A DNA stretch of 64,000 nt from Jeongeupia sp. HS-3 (GTDB taxonomy: Bacteria; Pseudomonadota; Gammaproteobacteria; Burkholderiales; Chitinibacteraceae). The stretch spans positions 1,364,001 to 1,428,000 of the forward strand of contig NZ_AP024094.1 in assembly GCF_015140455.1 (NCBI RefSeq), given 5' to 3'. Shown piece by piece: positions 42,016-51,073 of this stretch. The stretch's first letter is position 1, and each line of letters begins with the position of its first letter. Made by a program: the position numbers and the translations under genes. Under the pieces are notes generated by a model. It was not told where the DNA came from and did no database searches. It saw only the letters and a list, made by a program, of their open reading frames with translations.

Positions 42016-43136
42016 AGCGCGTGCTTGTCGTCGGCGCCGGCAAAATCGGCGCCAGCATCGCCAAGCTACTGGTTCATAGCGGCGACTACGAGGTCACGCT
42101 GGTCGACCGGGATGCCGCGGCACTGCAACGTGTCGCCGCGCGCGCACCGCTCACCACCCACCAGCTCAAGGCCAGCGATGCCGCCGAGCTGGCCGCTTGT
42201 CTCAAGGGCCAAGCCGCGGTGCTGTCGGCAGCCAGCTTCGACGCCAACCCCGCCATCGCGCGTGCTGCGCTGGCAGCCGGTGCCAGCTATTTCGATCTGA
42301 CCGAAGATGTCGCGACCACCCGCAAGATCCGCCGCCTCGCCGCACAGGCGGCACCGCGACAAGTCTTCATGCCGCAATGCGGCCTGGCGCCGGGCTTCAT
42401 CGGCATCCTCGCCGCCGAGCTCGCCCGCCGCTTCGACACGCTCGATACGGTGAAGATGCGCGTCGGCGCGCTGCCGCAATATCCGAACAACCAGATCATG
42501 TACAACCTGACCTGGTCGACCGATGGCTTGATCAACGAATACTGCAATCCCTGCGAAGCCGTGGTCGACGGTCACAGCACCGAAGTGCTCGCGCTCGAAG
42601 GGCTTGAGCACTTCGCGCTCGACGGGCTCGAATACGAGGCATTCAATACCTCCGGCGGCTTGGGCACGCTGTGCGAAACACTGGCCGGCCACGTACAGAC
42701 GCTCAACTACAAAACCGTGCGTTACACCGGCCACCGCTATCTGATGGATTTTCTGGTCAACGGCCTGCGTCTGGGTGCCAGCCGTGCCGGACGCCGCCAT
42801 TTGAAAGCCATGCTGGAAAACGCCATCCCGATCACCTTGCAGGACGTCGTGCTCATCTTCGTCTCGGTGTCCGGCCAGATCGACGGCCAGTTCCGCCAGA
42901 TCACCGACGCTCGCAAGATTTACCACCGCGAGCTCTTCGGCGAAGCCTGGAGCGCCATTCAGCTCACCACGGCAGCGAGCGCCTGCGCGGTACTCGATCT
43001 GCATTTCGAAGGTCAACTCACCCCGGATGCGCACGGCTTCATTGCCCAAGAGCAGGTGCCGCTCGCCGACTTCCTCGAAAACCGGTTCGGGCGCTATTAC
43101 GCCATCGACCGCTATGCCGAGGAAATACCCATCTGA
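42012..43136 (+). CDS. Saccharopine dehydrogenase family protein
   Basis: A 374-residue NAD(P)-dependent enzyme. The Rossmann motif VLVVGAGKIGASIAKLL is at the N-terminus, followed by AGASYFDLTEDV and QCGLAPGFIGILA, typical of saccharopine reductases/dehydrogenases. The C-terminal substrate domain contains GLGTLCETLAG and TVRYTGHR. In this gene set it should act on saccharopine, giving 2-aminoadipate semialdehyde and glutamate. It overlaps the DUF1338 gene by 4 bp and is 30 bp before the ALDH7 gene. Confidence 0.87.
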   Translation: MKRVLVVGAGKIGASIAKLLVHSGDYEVTLVDRDAAALQRVAARAPLTTHQLKASDAAELAACLKGQAAVLSAASFDANPAIARAALAAGASYFDLTEDVATTRKIRRLAAQAAPRQVFMPQCGLAPGFIGILAAELARRFDTLDTVKMRVGALPQYPNNQIMYNLTWSTDGLINEYCNPCEAVVDGHSTEVLALEGLEHFALDGLEYEAFNTSGGLGTLCETLAGHVQTLNYKTVRYTGHRYLMDFLVNGLRLGASRAGRRHLKAMLENAIPITLQDVVLIFVSVSGQIDGQFRQITDARKIYHRELFGEAWSAIQLTTAASACAVLDLHFEGQLTPDAHGFIAQEQVPLADFLENRFGRYYAIDRYAEEIPI

Positions 43137-43166
43137 CGCCCAACCCGGCGCCACACAGAGGTCATC

Positions 43167-44729
43167 ATGTACACGCTTTCCGATCTGATCGCCCCATTGG
43201 GGCTGGCCCGCTGGCAGCAGGCCGATTGCTGGCCGGGCGCCATCATCGACGGCATCGCCCACTATCCGTCGAGCCCGTCGCAGGCACTGCATTGCCCGAT
43301 CGATGGGGCCTCACACGGTGATTTGTTGCCGGCCAGCGCGGTCGAGGTCAAAGCCTCGGTCGGCTGCGCGTCGGTCGCGTTCGAGGCTTGGCGCTGCGTA
43401 CCGGCACCGCGCCGTGGCGAACTGGTCAGACACATCGGCGAGGCGGTGCGCGCGCGCAAGCGTGTACTGGCGCAGCTGATCACGCTGGAAACCGGCAAGA
43501 TCGCCAGCGAAGCCGAGGGCGAAGTACAGGAATGGATCGACATCTGCGACTACGCGCTCGGGCTGTCGCGGCAGCTGTACGGGCTGACGATCGCCAGCGA
43601 ACGACCGCAGCATCGCCTGCTCGAGCAATGGCATCCGCTTGGCGTGGTCGGCGTGATCAGCGCCTTCAATTTCCCGATCGCGGTCTGGGCCTGGAACGCG
43701 ATGCTGGCGCTGGTGTGCGGCAATGCGGTGGTCTGGAAACCGTCGGAGAAAACCCCGCTGACCGCGCTGGCCGCTACCGCGCTGGTGCTCGATACGCTGC
43801 GGGACTTTGCCGACGCGCCGGCCGGGCTGGTGCAACTGGTGCAGGGCAATGCCAGTGTCGGCCTGCATCTGGCCCGCGATCCGCATGTCACGCTGGTCTC
43901 GGCCACCGGCTCGGTCACCATGGGTCGCGCGGTCGCGCAGGCCGTTGCGGCCCGGCTCGGTCGCAGCCTGCTCGAACTGGGCGGCAACAATGCCGCCATC
44001 GTCACGCCCAATGCCGATCTTGAACTGGCGGCGCGCGCCATCGTGTTTGCCGCCGCCGGCACCTGCGGCCAGCGCTGCACCAGCCTGCGCCGACTGCTGG
44101 TGCACGAGGAGGTCGCCGATGCCTTGCAGGAAAAACTGGTCACGGCCTATCAGCACCTGAGCGTCGGCGACCCTCGCCAGCCCACCACGCTGATCGGCCC
44201 GCTGATCGACGCCGCCGCGCTGGCGCGCATGCAGGCAGTGCTGATCCAGGCACACAAGGAAGGTGGCCACCTGCTCTGCGGCGGTTCGCCGGTACGCGCG
44301 GGCGGCCATGTTCCCGCCGGCGGCCATTACGTGCATCCGGCCTTGCTGGCCATGCCCGAGCAGACCGATGTGGTGCATGAAGAAACCTTTGCGCCCATCC
44401 TTTACCTGATGCGCTATGAGCGACTGGACGACGCCATCGCGCTCAACAACGCCGTGTCCCAAGGACTATCGAGCGCCATCTTCACCACCGACTTGCGCGA
44501 AGCTGGCGTCTTTATCGGCCCGGCCGGGTCTGATTGCGGGCTGGCCAATGTCAACGTCGGCACTTCCGGCGCCGAGATCGGCGGCGCTTTCGGTGGTGAA
44601 AAGAACACCGGCGGCGGGCGCGAATCGGGCTCGGATGCGTGGAAAAACTACATGCGCCGCGCCACCAATACGCTCAACGACGGCAATGCGTTGCCGCTGG
44701 CGCAAGGCATCCGCTTCGGCCCGGCCTAG
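43167..44729 (+). CDS. ALDH7 family 2-aminoadipate-semialdehyde dehydrogenase
   Basis: A 520-residue NAD-dependent aldehyde dehydrogenase of the antiquitin (ALDH7/AmaB) group. It oxidises 2-aminoadipate semialdehyde (in equilibrium with piperideine-6-carboxylate) to 2-aminoadipate. Motifs: ISAFNFPIAVWAWN, LLELGGNNAAIV (catalytic Glu), GTCGQRCTSLRRL (nucleophile Cys) and the ALDH7 marker GTSGAEIGGAFGGEKNTGGG. AGAGG precedes the ATG. It is the last gene of the three-gene operon. Confidence 0.92.
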   Translation: MYTLSDLIAPLGLARWQQADCWPGAIIDGIAHYPSSPSQALHCPIDGASHGDLLPASAVEVKASVGCASVAFEAWRCVPAPRRGELVRHIGEAVRARKRVLAQLITLETGKIASEAEGEVQEWIDICDYALGLSRQLYGLTIASERPQHRLLEQWHPLGVVGVISAFNFPIAVWAWNAMLALVCGNAVVWKPSEKTPLTALAATALVLDTLRDFADAPAGLVQLVQGNASVGLHLARDPHVTLVSATGSVTMGRAVAQAVAARLGRSLLELGGNNAAIVTPNADLELAARAIVFAAAGTCGQRCTSLRRLLVHEEVADALQEKLVTAYQHLSVGDPRQPTTLIGPLIDAAALARMQAVLIQAHKEGGHLLCGGSPVRAGGHVPAGGHYVHPALLAMPEQTDVVHEETFAPILYLMRYERLDDAIALNNAVSQGLSSAIFTTDLREAGVFIGPAGSDCGLANVNVGTSGAEIGGAFGGEKNTGGGRESGSDAWKNYMRRATNTLNDGNALPLAQGIRFGPA

Positions 44730-44789
44730 CGGTGCCGACCTGCGGCCTCATCGCCGATCGCTGCGCACAGGCATGGCGCATCCATTCAT

Positions 44790-45320
44790 TCAGCGATGCG
44801 GCCGGCCAAGCGGCAGCGGTGACGGGTTCGTGCCGGGCGACTCCGGCTTGTGCGGTGGATGCGGTGGATGCGGCGGTTTGGGTGGTCGCGGATACGGTGG
44901 CCTTGGGTGCGGCACATAAGGCCAGCCGTAGCCCCCCACATTGCCCGGACTGCAAAAATAAGGATCGTAGTCCGGATTGTCGGCACTGCAACTCTCGGTG
45001 ATCGGTGCATCAGGGTCGGGCCGCTTCGCGCGAGCTTGCGGCTCCGGCGCCGGTGTCGCGGGCAATGCTGGCGGCTCAACTTTCGGCGTTAGTGGCGGCA
45101 ACTTCGGCGCAGGCACCACCGAAAAAGTGCCCTTGTCGCCCGACAGACGCACGCCACCCGGACAAGGTATCTGGGTATACATCACCGCACCCTTGTCATC
45201 CCGGCATTTGTAGACCTCTTCAGCCTGCGCCATCGCAGCCACGAACAGCATGCTCACCTTGCACAGCCGGGCGACGCGGCGCAAGCTCGCGCTTTTGCCG
45301 CAATGATCGACGTTGTCCAT
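44790..45320 (-). CDS. DUF4124 domain protein with proline-rich tail
   Basis: About 176 residues. A DUF4124 module (EEVYKCRDDKGAVMYTQIPCPGG) near residue 33 follows a poorly defined signal-like segment. The C-terminal half is proline-rich (PPLTPKVEPPALPATP, then PHPRPPYPRPPKPPHPPHPP) with cysteines CSADNPDYDPYFCSPG. DUF4124 proteins are periplasmic and of unknown function. The start is uncertain: ATG 45320 overlaps the start codon of the divergent SDR gene, and a downstream start (ATG 45251, or GTG/TTG before it) is possible. Confidence 0.65.
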   Translation of the reverse strand: MDNVDHCGKSASLRRVARLCKVSMLFVAAMAQAEEVYKCRDDKGAVMYTQIPCPGGVRLSGDKGTFSVVPAPKLPPLTPKVEPPALPATPAPEPQARAKRPDPDAPITESCSADNPDYDPYFCSPGNVGGYGWPYVPHPRPPYPRPPKPPHPPHPPHKPESPGTNPSPLPLGRPHR

Positions 45321-45993
45321 GTCCAAAACCCTTTTTGTCACCGGTGCCAGTCGGGGCATCGGCCGTGAAATCGCCAAACAGTATCTCGCCATCGGTTGGC
45401 GCGTTTTTGCCACCTGCCGCAATCCGGCCGACCTGGCCGATCTGGCCAGCCACGGCGCACTCACCGTGTTGACGCTCGATGTCACCGACTGGGATGCGGT
45501 GGCGACCCTGGCATCGCAATTGGGCGGCGCCAGAGTCGATCTGCTTATCAATAACGCTGGCACCTACGGCGGCGTGATGCAAGGCCTGGGTAATACCGAC
45601 GTCGCCACCTGGCTGGCCACCTTGGCGACCAATGCCATCGCACCGGTCAAAGTGGTCGAAGCATTGCTGGCCAGTTTGGCGGCGAATGCAGTGATCATCA
45701 ACATCTCGAGCAAGATGGGCAGCATGAGCGACAACGGCAGCGGTGGCGACTATCACTACCGCAGCGCCAAGGCTGCACTCAATGCCGCCACCGTCAGCAT
45801 GGCGCGGGATCTGGCGGGCCGGCACTGCTGCGTGGCCTTGCACCCGGGCTGGGTACAGACCGATATGGGCGGCGCGTACGCGCTGGTCGATACCGCAAGC
45901 TCGGTGACGGGCATGCGCGAGGTCATCGCGGGCCTGCAAGCAGCCGATACCGGCCGCTTCATCAGCTTTGATGGCCGTAGTCTTCCCTGGTAA
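45319..45993 (+). CDS. Short-chain dehydrogenase/reductase
   Basis: A 224-residue SDR. The cofactor motif is VTGASRGIGREIA, the structural motif is LINNAGTYGG, and the catalytic Ser-Tyr-Lys set is formed by IINISS and YHYRSAK. It lacks the long C-terminal substrate loop of larger SDRs. There is no clear ribosome site; the ATG at 45319 is preferred over TTG 45313. The substrate is unknown. Confidence 0.85.
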   Translation: MSKTLFVTGASRGIGREIAKQYLAIGWRVFATCRNPADLADLASHGALTVLTLDVTDWDAVATLASQLGGARVDLLINNAGTYGGVMQGLGNTDVATWLATLATNAIAPVKVVEALLASLAANAVIINISSKMGSMSDNGSGGDYHYRSAKAALNAATVSMARDLAGRHCCVALHPGWVQTDMGGAYALVDTASSVTGMREVIAGLQAADTGRFISFDGRSLPW

Positions 45994-46173
45994 GCCAAGC
46001 AAGCATTCCCGTGCCGGCGCGATCGCCATAGATCATCCGGACGATTGCACCTGACTTGGTGATGTTGTACCAGCGCCGCCACTACAGATGGCAAAACTTG
46101 GTTTAGCGCAAAGAGATAATGCGAATGACAAGCCATTCTCGTTCAGGAGATGACCACCGAGCGAGCATGCGCG

Positions 46174-46890
46174 ATGACCACGCAAACCCTGTCCCCTCCC
46201 CGCAAAACCGGCCCCGCCTACGACGGCGTACCCGATTATCTGGTCGACGTGTACGACTGGGCTTACGTCAACCCGGATCAGGTCGACCGACTCGATCACA
46301 ACCTGGTCGTAAAAACACTGCTGTTCTGCAATGACCAGCGGCTGATGCGCGCCTACCTGAACGAAATCGAACCGGGCTCGCGGGTCTGGCAGGTCGCCCA
46401 CGTCTACGGCGATCTGGTCGTCCGCGTCGCCGACAAGGTCGGCGCTAAGGGCGCATTCGACCTCACCGACATCACCCCGGCACAGGTTGCGCACGGCGAA
46501 GCCAAACTGGCGGCAAAGCCTTGGGCCAACGTCATCCGCGCCGACGCCGCAACACATGCCCCGGACGTACCCTACGATCTGATCTGCAGCTTTTTTCTGC
46601 TGCATGAAGTGCCGGACGACAAGAAACGCGAGATCGTCGACAACATGCTGGCGCAGCTACCCAAGGGCGGCAAGGTGGTCTTCGTCGACTATCACCGTCC
46701 GTCGATGTGGCAGCCGATCCGCTGGATACTCAAGGCCGTCAACGCCTGGCTCGAACCCTTCGCCTATGCGCTGTGGCAGAACGAGATCAGCCACTACGCC
46801 AGCAAGGCCGATGATTTCAGCTGGGACAAACGCACCTATTTTGGCGGCGTTTACCAGTGCGTGATCGTGCGCCACAAGACGACCGGATAA
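46174..46890 (+). CDS. rquA: RquA-like rhodoquinone biosynthesis protein
   Basis: About 238 residues. The protein matches the RquA layout: VPDYLVDVYDWAYVNPDQVD near the start, the RquA-type replacement of the SAM loop RVWQVAHVYGDLVVRVAD, then FFLLHEVPDDKKREIV, GGKVVFVDYHRPSMWQPIRW and the C-terminal FGGVYQCVIV. RquA turns ubiquinone into rhodoquinone, a low-potential quinone for fumarate reduction. The related class I methyltransferases have a glycine-rich loop that is absent here. ATG 46174 is preferred; ATG 46150 directly abuts AGGAG. It is a single gene. Confidence 0.78.
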   Translation: MTTQTLSPPRKTGPAYDGVPDYLVDVYDWAYVNPDQVDRLDHNLVVKTLLFCNDQRLMRAYLNEIEPGSRVWQVAHVYGDLVVRVADKVGAKGAFDLTDITPAQVAHGEAKLAAKPWANVIRADAATHAPDVPYDLICSFFLLHEVPDDKKREIVDNMLAQLPKGGKVVFVDYHRPSMWQPIRWILKAVNAWLEPFAYALWQNEISHYASKADDFSWDKRTYFGGVYQCVIVRHKTTG

Positions 46891-46919
46891 ATTCCCACCT
46901 ACCGACCGGCGACAAGCCA

Positions 46920-46948
46920 CTGGCATTGTCGCCGGTCTGTCGTATAAT
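46920..46948 (+). promoter_or_regulatory. Promoter of the rhlE-like gene
   Basis: CTGGCA (46920-46925), a 17-bp spacer and TATAAT (46943-46948). It leaves a leader of about 145 nt before the helicase start at 47103, long for this window and possibly structured, as in cold-shock mRNAs. Confidence 0.6.
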
Positions 46949-47102
46949 GCGAGTCCGTTTAAAGCGGTCCGATGCAATGACCCGGTGCTAAGCCGGCATG
47001 TGACCGCCCCTGTTGTCGTTCCAGTCCGAACCAACCCAAACACCTGATCTGCCGCAGACTGGCGCCCGAGAAAGGCGGTCGGCCGATCACACCGGATAGT
47101 CT

Positions 47103-48713
47103 ATGACCTTCGCTTCCCTTGGCTTGAGTGACGTACTCGTTCGTGCCGTGCATGATGCCGGCTACAACGAGCCGACCCCGATCCAGACCCAGGCCATTCC
47201 CGCCATTCTCAATGGCGGCGACCTGCTTGCCGGCGCCCAGACGGGCACGGGCAAAACCGCAGGGTTCCTGCTCCCCATCCTTGAACGGCTGGCGCAAAAC
47301 CCGACCGACCACGGCAAAATCCGTGTACTGATCCTGACCCCGACGCGCGAACTTGCCGCGCAAGTCGAGGAAAGCGTTCGCGTGTACGGCAAGTACAGCG
47401 ACGTCAAATCGCTGGTGGTATTCGGCGGCGTCAGCATCAATCCGCAGATCAAGGCGCTCAAAGGCAAGATCGACATCTTGGTCGCCACGCCGGGTCGGCT
47501 GCTTGATCACGCGTCGCAAAAGACCGTGAACCTGTCGCACATCGATACGCTGGTGCTCGACGAAGCCGACCGCATGCTCGACATGGGCTTCATCCACGAC
47601 ATCAAGAAAGTGCTGGCGATGCTGCCGGCCAAGCGCCAGAACCTGCTGTTCTCGGCAACGTTCTCGGATGACATCAAGGCGCTGGCCGACAAGCTGCTGG
47701 ATAACCCGGCACTGATCGAAGTGGCCCGCCGCAATGCCACCGCCGAAACCATTTCGCAAAAAATTTATCCGGTTGACCGCGACAAGAAACGCCAGCTCCT
47801 GGCGCATCTGATCAAGGAAAACAACTGGTTCCAGGTGCTGGTATTCACCCGCACCAAGCACGGTGCCAACCGTCTGGCCGAACAGCTCGACAAGGATGGC
47901 ATCAGCTCGCTGGCGATCCACGGCAACAAGAGCCAGAGCGCCCGCACCCGTGCGCTGACCGAGTTCAAGGCCGGCACGCTGCAAGTGCTGTGCGCGACCG
48001 ACATCGCCGCGCGCGGCATCGACATCGACGAGTTGCCACACGTGGTCAACTACGAGCTGCCGAACGTGCCGGAAGACTACGTCCACCGCATCGGCCGTAC
48101 CGGTCGTGCCGGCGCCGAAGGCGAGGCGATTTCGCTGGTGTGTATCGACGAGCACAAGCTGCTCGCCGACATCGAACGCCTGATCAAGCGCGAAATCCCC
48201 CGCGAAATCGTCGTCGGTTTCGAGCCTGATCCGAATGCCAAGCCGGAACCGATCCTGCAAGGCCGTCGTGGCCAGCAACAACAGCAGCCGCGTCGTGGCC
48301 GTGAAGGCGGTAATGCCGGCGGCGGTCAACGCGGTGGCCAGCAACGCCAGCCGCGTGCCGAGGGCGAGGCCGAACGCCAGCCACGTCGCCAGCAACCGCA
48401 AGGCGGCAGCGGCGAGCAACAAGGCAAGCCACGTCCGCAAGGCCAGGGCGGCAAGCCGCGCAGCGGTGGTCAGGGTCAGGGTCAGGGCGCACGCCAGGGT
48501 CAGGGTCAGGGACAAAAACGTCAGGGTGGACAAGGCCAAGGCCAGGCCGACGGCAACCGCAGCCCACGCGGCAATAGCCAAGGACAGAAACGCCAGGACA
48601 GCGGTGACAATTCGCGCTGGGATCATCAACAGCCGGCGTCGAATGAAAATACCCCAATCGCCGCCCTGTTCTCGAGCCCGCGCCGTCATGGTGGCGGCGG
48701 TCGTCACCACTAA
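47103..48713 (+). CDS. rhlE: DEAD-box RNA helicase, RhlE-like
   Basis: 536 residues. The Q motif (TPIQTQAIP), motif I AQTGTGKT, Ia PTRELAAQ, Ib [31 protein letters not shown] and [12 protein letters not shown] are all intact over residues 1-375. The C-terminal ~150 residues are disordered and rich in Gln, Gly and Arg, with many GQGQ repeats and a His-rich end (GGGGRHH), as in RhlE-type helicases. It has a long 5' leader. A role in ribosome or mRNA remodelling, perhaps at low temperature, is from family knowledge. Confidence 0.93.
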   Translation: MTFASLGLSDVLVRAVHDAGYNEPTPIQTQAIPAILNGGDLLAGAQTGTGKTAGFLLPILERLAQNPTDHGKIRVLILTPTRELAAQVEESVRVYGKYSDVKSLVVFGGVSINPQIKALKGKIDILVATPGRLLDHASQKTVNLSHIDTLVLDEADRMLDMGFIHDIKKVLAMLPAKRQNLLFSATFSDDIKALADKLLDNPALIEVARRNATAETISQKIYPVDRDKKRQLLAHLIKENNWFQVLVFTRTKHGANRLAEQLDKDGISSLAIHGNKSQSARTRALTEFKAGTLQVLCATDIAARGIDIDELPHVVNYELPNVPEDYVHRIGRTGRAGAEGEAISLVCIDEHKLLADIERLIKREIPREIVVGFEPDPNAKPEPILQGRRGQQQQQPRRGREGGNAGGGQRGGQQRQPRAEGEAERQPRRQQPQGGSGEQQGKPRPQGQGGKPRSGGQGQGQGARQGQGQGQKRQGGQGQGQADGNRSPRGNSQGQKRQDSGDNSRWDHQQPASNENTPIAALFSSPRRHGGGGRHH

Positions 48714-48733
48714 ACCGGCGGGGACGCTCCAGC

Positions 48734-49213
48734 ATGCGTTTTGAGCACCTGATCGAAGTCAACAATGCGGCCAGCCCGGCCGTGGTGGCGCTGACGATCG
48801 AGCAACTCTGGCGCGGCCTGATGCTGCGGGTCGAACACCCGCAGCGTTTTCTCGAGCATATCGATACCGTCGCCGTGCTTGAGCGTGGTGACGACTGGTT
48901 GCTGCGGGAAATCAGCTTCGGGCCGATGACCGTGCGCGACCGGATCACGCTCGAACCGCATACCGGTATCCATTTTGAGACCGAAGCCAACGCGCAGCAT
49001 CAGGGTGGTTCGTTGACGATCTCGATTGAGTCGCCGGAAGAAGGTCATCTCTTCCTGCGCTTTGTCTACGACACCCCGGTTCCCGAGCAAGAACTCAATG
49101 CCGGCGACGATGCCGCCGACTACGCCGCTTACCTCAAGGCGGCCTACCAGCAGATGGACATCGAGATGATGCGGCAGTTGCGTGAGTGGACGATTCTTGG
49201 TCAACTAGGTTGA
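48734..49213 (+). CDS. DUF1857 (SRPBCC-fold) protein
   Basis: A 159-residue protein of the DUF1857 family, with the start-like (SRPBCC) fold. Recognisable parts are MRFEHLIEVNN, LWRGLMLRVEHPQRF, ERGDDWLLREISFG and FVYDTPVPE. Homologues include fungal AtaL-like proteins; no bacterial function is known. It follows rhlE by 20 bp and may be co-transcribed with it. Confidence 0.8.
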   Translation: MRFEHLIEVNNAASPAVVALTIEQLWRGLMLRVEHPQRFLEHIDTVAVLERGDDWLLREISFGPMTVRDRITLEPHTGIHFETEANAQHQGGSLTISIESPEEGHLFLRFVYDTPVPEQELNAGDDAADYAAYLKAAYQQMDIEMMRQLREWTILGQLG

Positions 49214-49296
49214 CTTGGTTTTATTGCCGCCCCAATCGTTGACTTACCGCAATCGGCCGCGTTGATCGCACCGACATAATTCGCTCGAACCCGAAA

Positions 49297-49323
49297 GGCC
49301 TGCCTGCATCCCAACGGCAGGCC
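49297..49323 (+). terminator. Hairpin after the DUF1857 gene
   Basis: GGCCTGCC-N11-GGCAGGCC, followed by CTTTGCT. A moderate terminator with a weak T-run, upstream of the acetate transporter gene. Confidence 0.55.
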
Positions 49324-49381
49324 CTTTGCTATTCCCCATTTGTATTCAAATATTCAAGAAGACCCTAAGCAAAGGAAACAC

Positions 49382-49966
49382 ATGTCGGACGCCCAAATCA
49401 TCCTGGTCAAGGATCAGACCGCCAATCCCGCGCCGCTCGGCCTGCTGGGCTTTGGCATGACCACCGTACTACTCAACTTCGCCAATGTCGGCTGGATTTC
49501 GCTCGGCAGCATGATTCTGGCGATGGGGATTTTCTACGGTGGCCTGATCCAGCTGATCGCCGGCGTGATGGAATGGAAAAAGGGCAATACCTTCGGCACC
49601 GTCGCGTTCACATCCTACGGCGCATTCTGGCTGTCGCTGGTCGCACTGCTGGTGCTGCCCAAGCTCGGCTGGGCCGACGCGCAGGATAGTAAGGGCATGG
49701 CCGGCTACATGCTGATGTGGGGGATTTTCACCTTCTGCATGTTCTGCGGCACGCTGCGCGCCAGCATCGCCACCCGCGTGGTATTCGGCTCGCTGACCGT
49801 GCTGTTCTTCCTGCTCGCCGCCACCGACTTCACCGGCAACCCGGCCATCGGCCACTGGGCCGGCGTTGTCGGTATCTTCTGCGGTGCTTCGGCGATTTAC
49901 ACCGCCGTCGCTGAAATCCTCAATGAGGTTTACGGCCGCAAGGTGCTGCCGCTCGGCGGCCACTAA
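49382..49966 (+). CDS. satP: Acetate/succinate transporter, GPR1/FUN34/YaaH (SatP) family
   Basis: A 194-residue inner-membrane protein with six helices. The family signature [19 protein letters not shown] is at residues 14-32. [24 protein letters not shown] follows, and the protein ends with the conserved [10 protein letters not shown]. It imports acetate with protons. AAAGGA precedes the ATG, and the gene stands alone. Confidence 0.92.
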   Translation: MSDAQIILVKDQTANPAPLGLLGFGMTTVLLNFANVGWISLGSMILAMGIFYGGLIQLIAGVMEWKKGNTFGTVAFTSYGAFWLSLVALLVLPKLGWADAQDSKGMAGYMLMWGIFTFCMFCGTLRASIATRVVFGSLTVLFFLLAATDFTGNPAIGHWAGVVGIFCGASAIYTAVAEILNEVYGRKVLPLGGH

Positions 49967-50076
49967 GCACGTCGCACTCGCTTTACAGACTGCACCGGCC
50001 CAAACCGGCGCAGTCTGTACACGTCGCATCCTCGCGCACTGGCATAAACTGAACGGCCATTTCCGCGCAGACTCCC

Positions 50077-50949
50077 ATGCAAATCGGCATCCTCTACGCA
50101 ACGCTGGCCTTCCTGATCTGGGGGCTGCTGCCGATCTATCTCAAATCGCTGGTCGGGATCGATGCGGGTGAGATTCTGCTGCATCGCATGGTCTGGTCGC
50201 TGGTTTTTCTTGGCTTGATTCTCGCCTGGCGCCGCCAATGGGCCTGGTTAAGCAATCTGCGGCATCAGCCCAGGCTGATTGCCGGCTTCATGCTCTCGGC
50301 ACTGCTGCTGAGCGCCAACTGGTTCACCTATATCTGGGCGGTACAAGCCGGCCGGGTTATCGACGCCAGTCTGGGCTATTACATCAATCCACTGGTGAAT
50401 GTGCTGTTCGGCGTACTGTTCCTGCGCGAGCGTTTGCGGCCCGGTCAGTGGGCCGCGATTGCCGTTGCCGCCGCCGGCGTGCTCTGGCTGACACTGCAAA
50501 CCGGCCAGCTGCCATGGATTGCCCTGCTCCTTGCGGTGACCTTCGGCACTTATGGCCTCTTGCGCAAAACCGCGATGCTGGGCGCGCTCGAAGGTTTGTC
50601 GCTCGAAACACTATTGCTGTTTCCATTCGCCGGCGGCGCGCTGCTGTGGCTGATCGGTAGCGGACAATCGGGCTTCACCATTGCAACCCCGAGCATCCAG
50701 CTATTGTGCATGCTCGCCGGGCCAATCACGGCGATTCCGCTGCTGCTGTTTGCCGCCGGTGCCCGGCGCATTCCGCTCTCGCTCCTTGGCATCCTGCAGT
50801 ACACCGGCCCAACGGTGCAGCTGCTGCTCGGCATCTGGCTCTGGCACGAGCCATTTGGCAGCGCCCGCTTGATTGGCTTTGCGCTGATCTGGCTGGCGAT
50901 TGTCCTCTATACGCTCGAAGGGCTCTGGGCCCGGCAACGGCGTGACTGA
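50077..50949 (+). CDS. rarD: EamA-family permease RarD
   Basis: A 290-residue permease with ten membrane helices in two EamA repeats. The N-terminus GILYATLAFLIWGLLPIYLK and the motifs LLHRMVWSL, NWFTYIWAV and GYYINPLVNVLFGVLFLRERL are typical of RarD (associated with chloramphenicol sensitivity). The second half ends with FALIWLAIVLYTLEGL. The substrate is unknown. Confidence 0.92.
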   Translation: MQIGILYATLAFLIWGLLPIYLKSLVGIDAGEILLHRMVWSLVFLGLILAWRRQWAWLSNLRHQPRLIAGFMLSALLLSANWFTYIWAVQAGRVIDASLGYYINPLVNVLFGVLFLRERLRPGQWAAIAVAAAGVLWLTLQTGQLPWIALLLAVTFGTYGLLRKTAMLGALEGLSLETLLLFPFAGGALLWLIGSGQSGFTIATPSIQLLCMLAGPITAIPLLLFAAGARRIPLSLLGILQYTGPTVQLLLGIWLWHEPFGSARLIGFALIWLAIVLYTLEGLWARQRRD

Positions 50950-51000
50950 CGGCCCGCCGCCTGTCAGAATCACCCTTGCGTCGCGAGAACCGTACTAAAT

Positions 51001-51055
51001 TTTGAAAGTTGAAATACCTATTTCATGCAAACGAAATAATATTCAATCTTTCAAA
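51001..51055. promoter_or_regulatory. AT-rich nested inverted repeats upstream of the Moco-fold/DGC pair
   Basis: TTTGAAAG (51001-51008) and CTTTCAAA (51048-51055) form the outer arms. Inside lies TGAAAT-ACCT-ATTTCA (51010-51025). The block is much richer in A/T than its surroundings. It is a probable promoter or operator region for the gene starting at 51074. Confidence 0.4.
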
Positions 51056-51073
51056 TACATTGCACGATCATCC

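Noticed and set aside
45994-46149. Search for an FNR/ANR box upstream of rquA
   Set aside because: No TTGAT-N4-ATCAA-like site is visible; oxygen control cannot be claimed from the sequence.
46959-48710. 583-codon open frame on the minus strand opposite rhlE
   Set aside because: Low-complexity Leu/Ala/Thr stretches mirror the Gln/Gly-rich tail of the helicase; no domain and no ribosome site.
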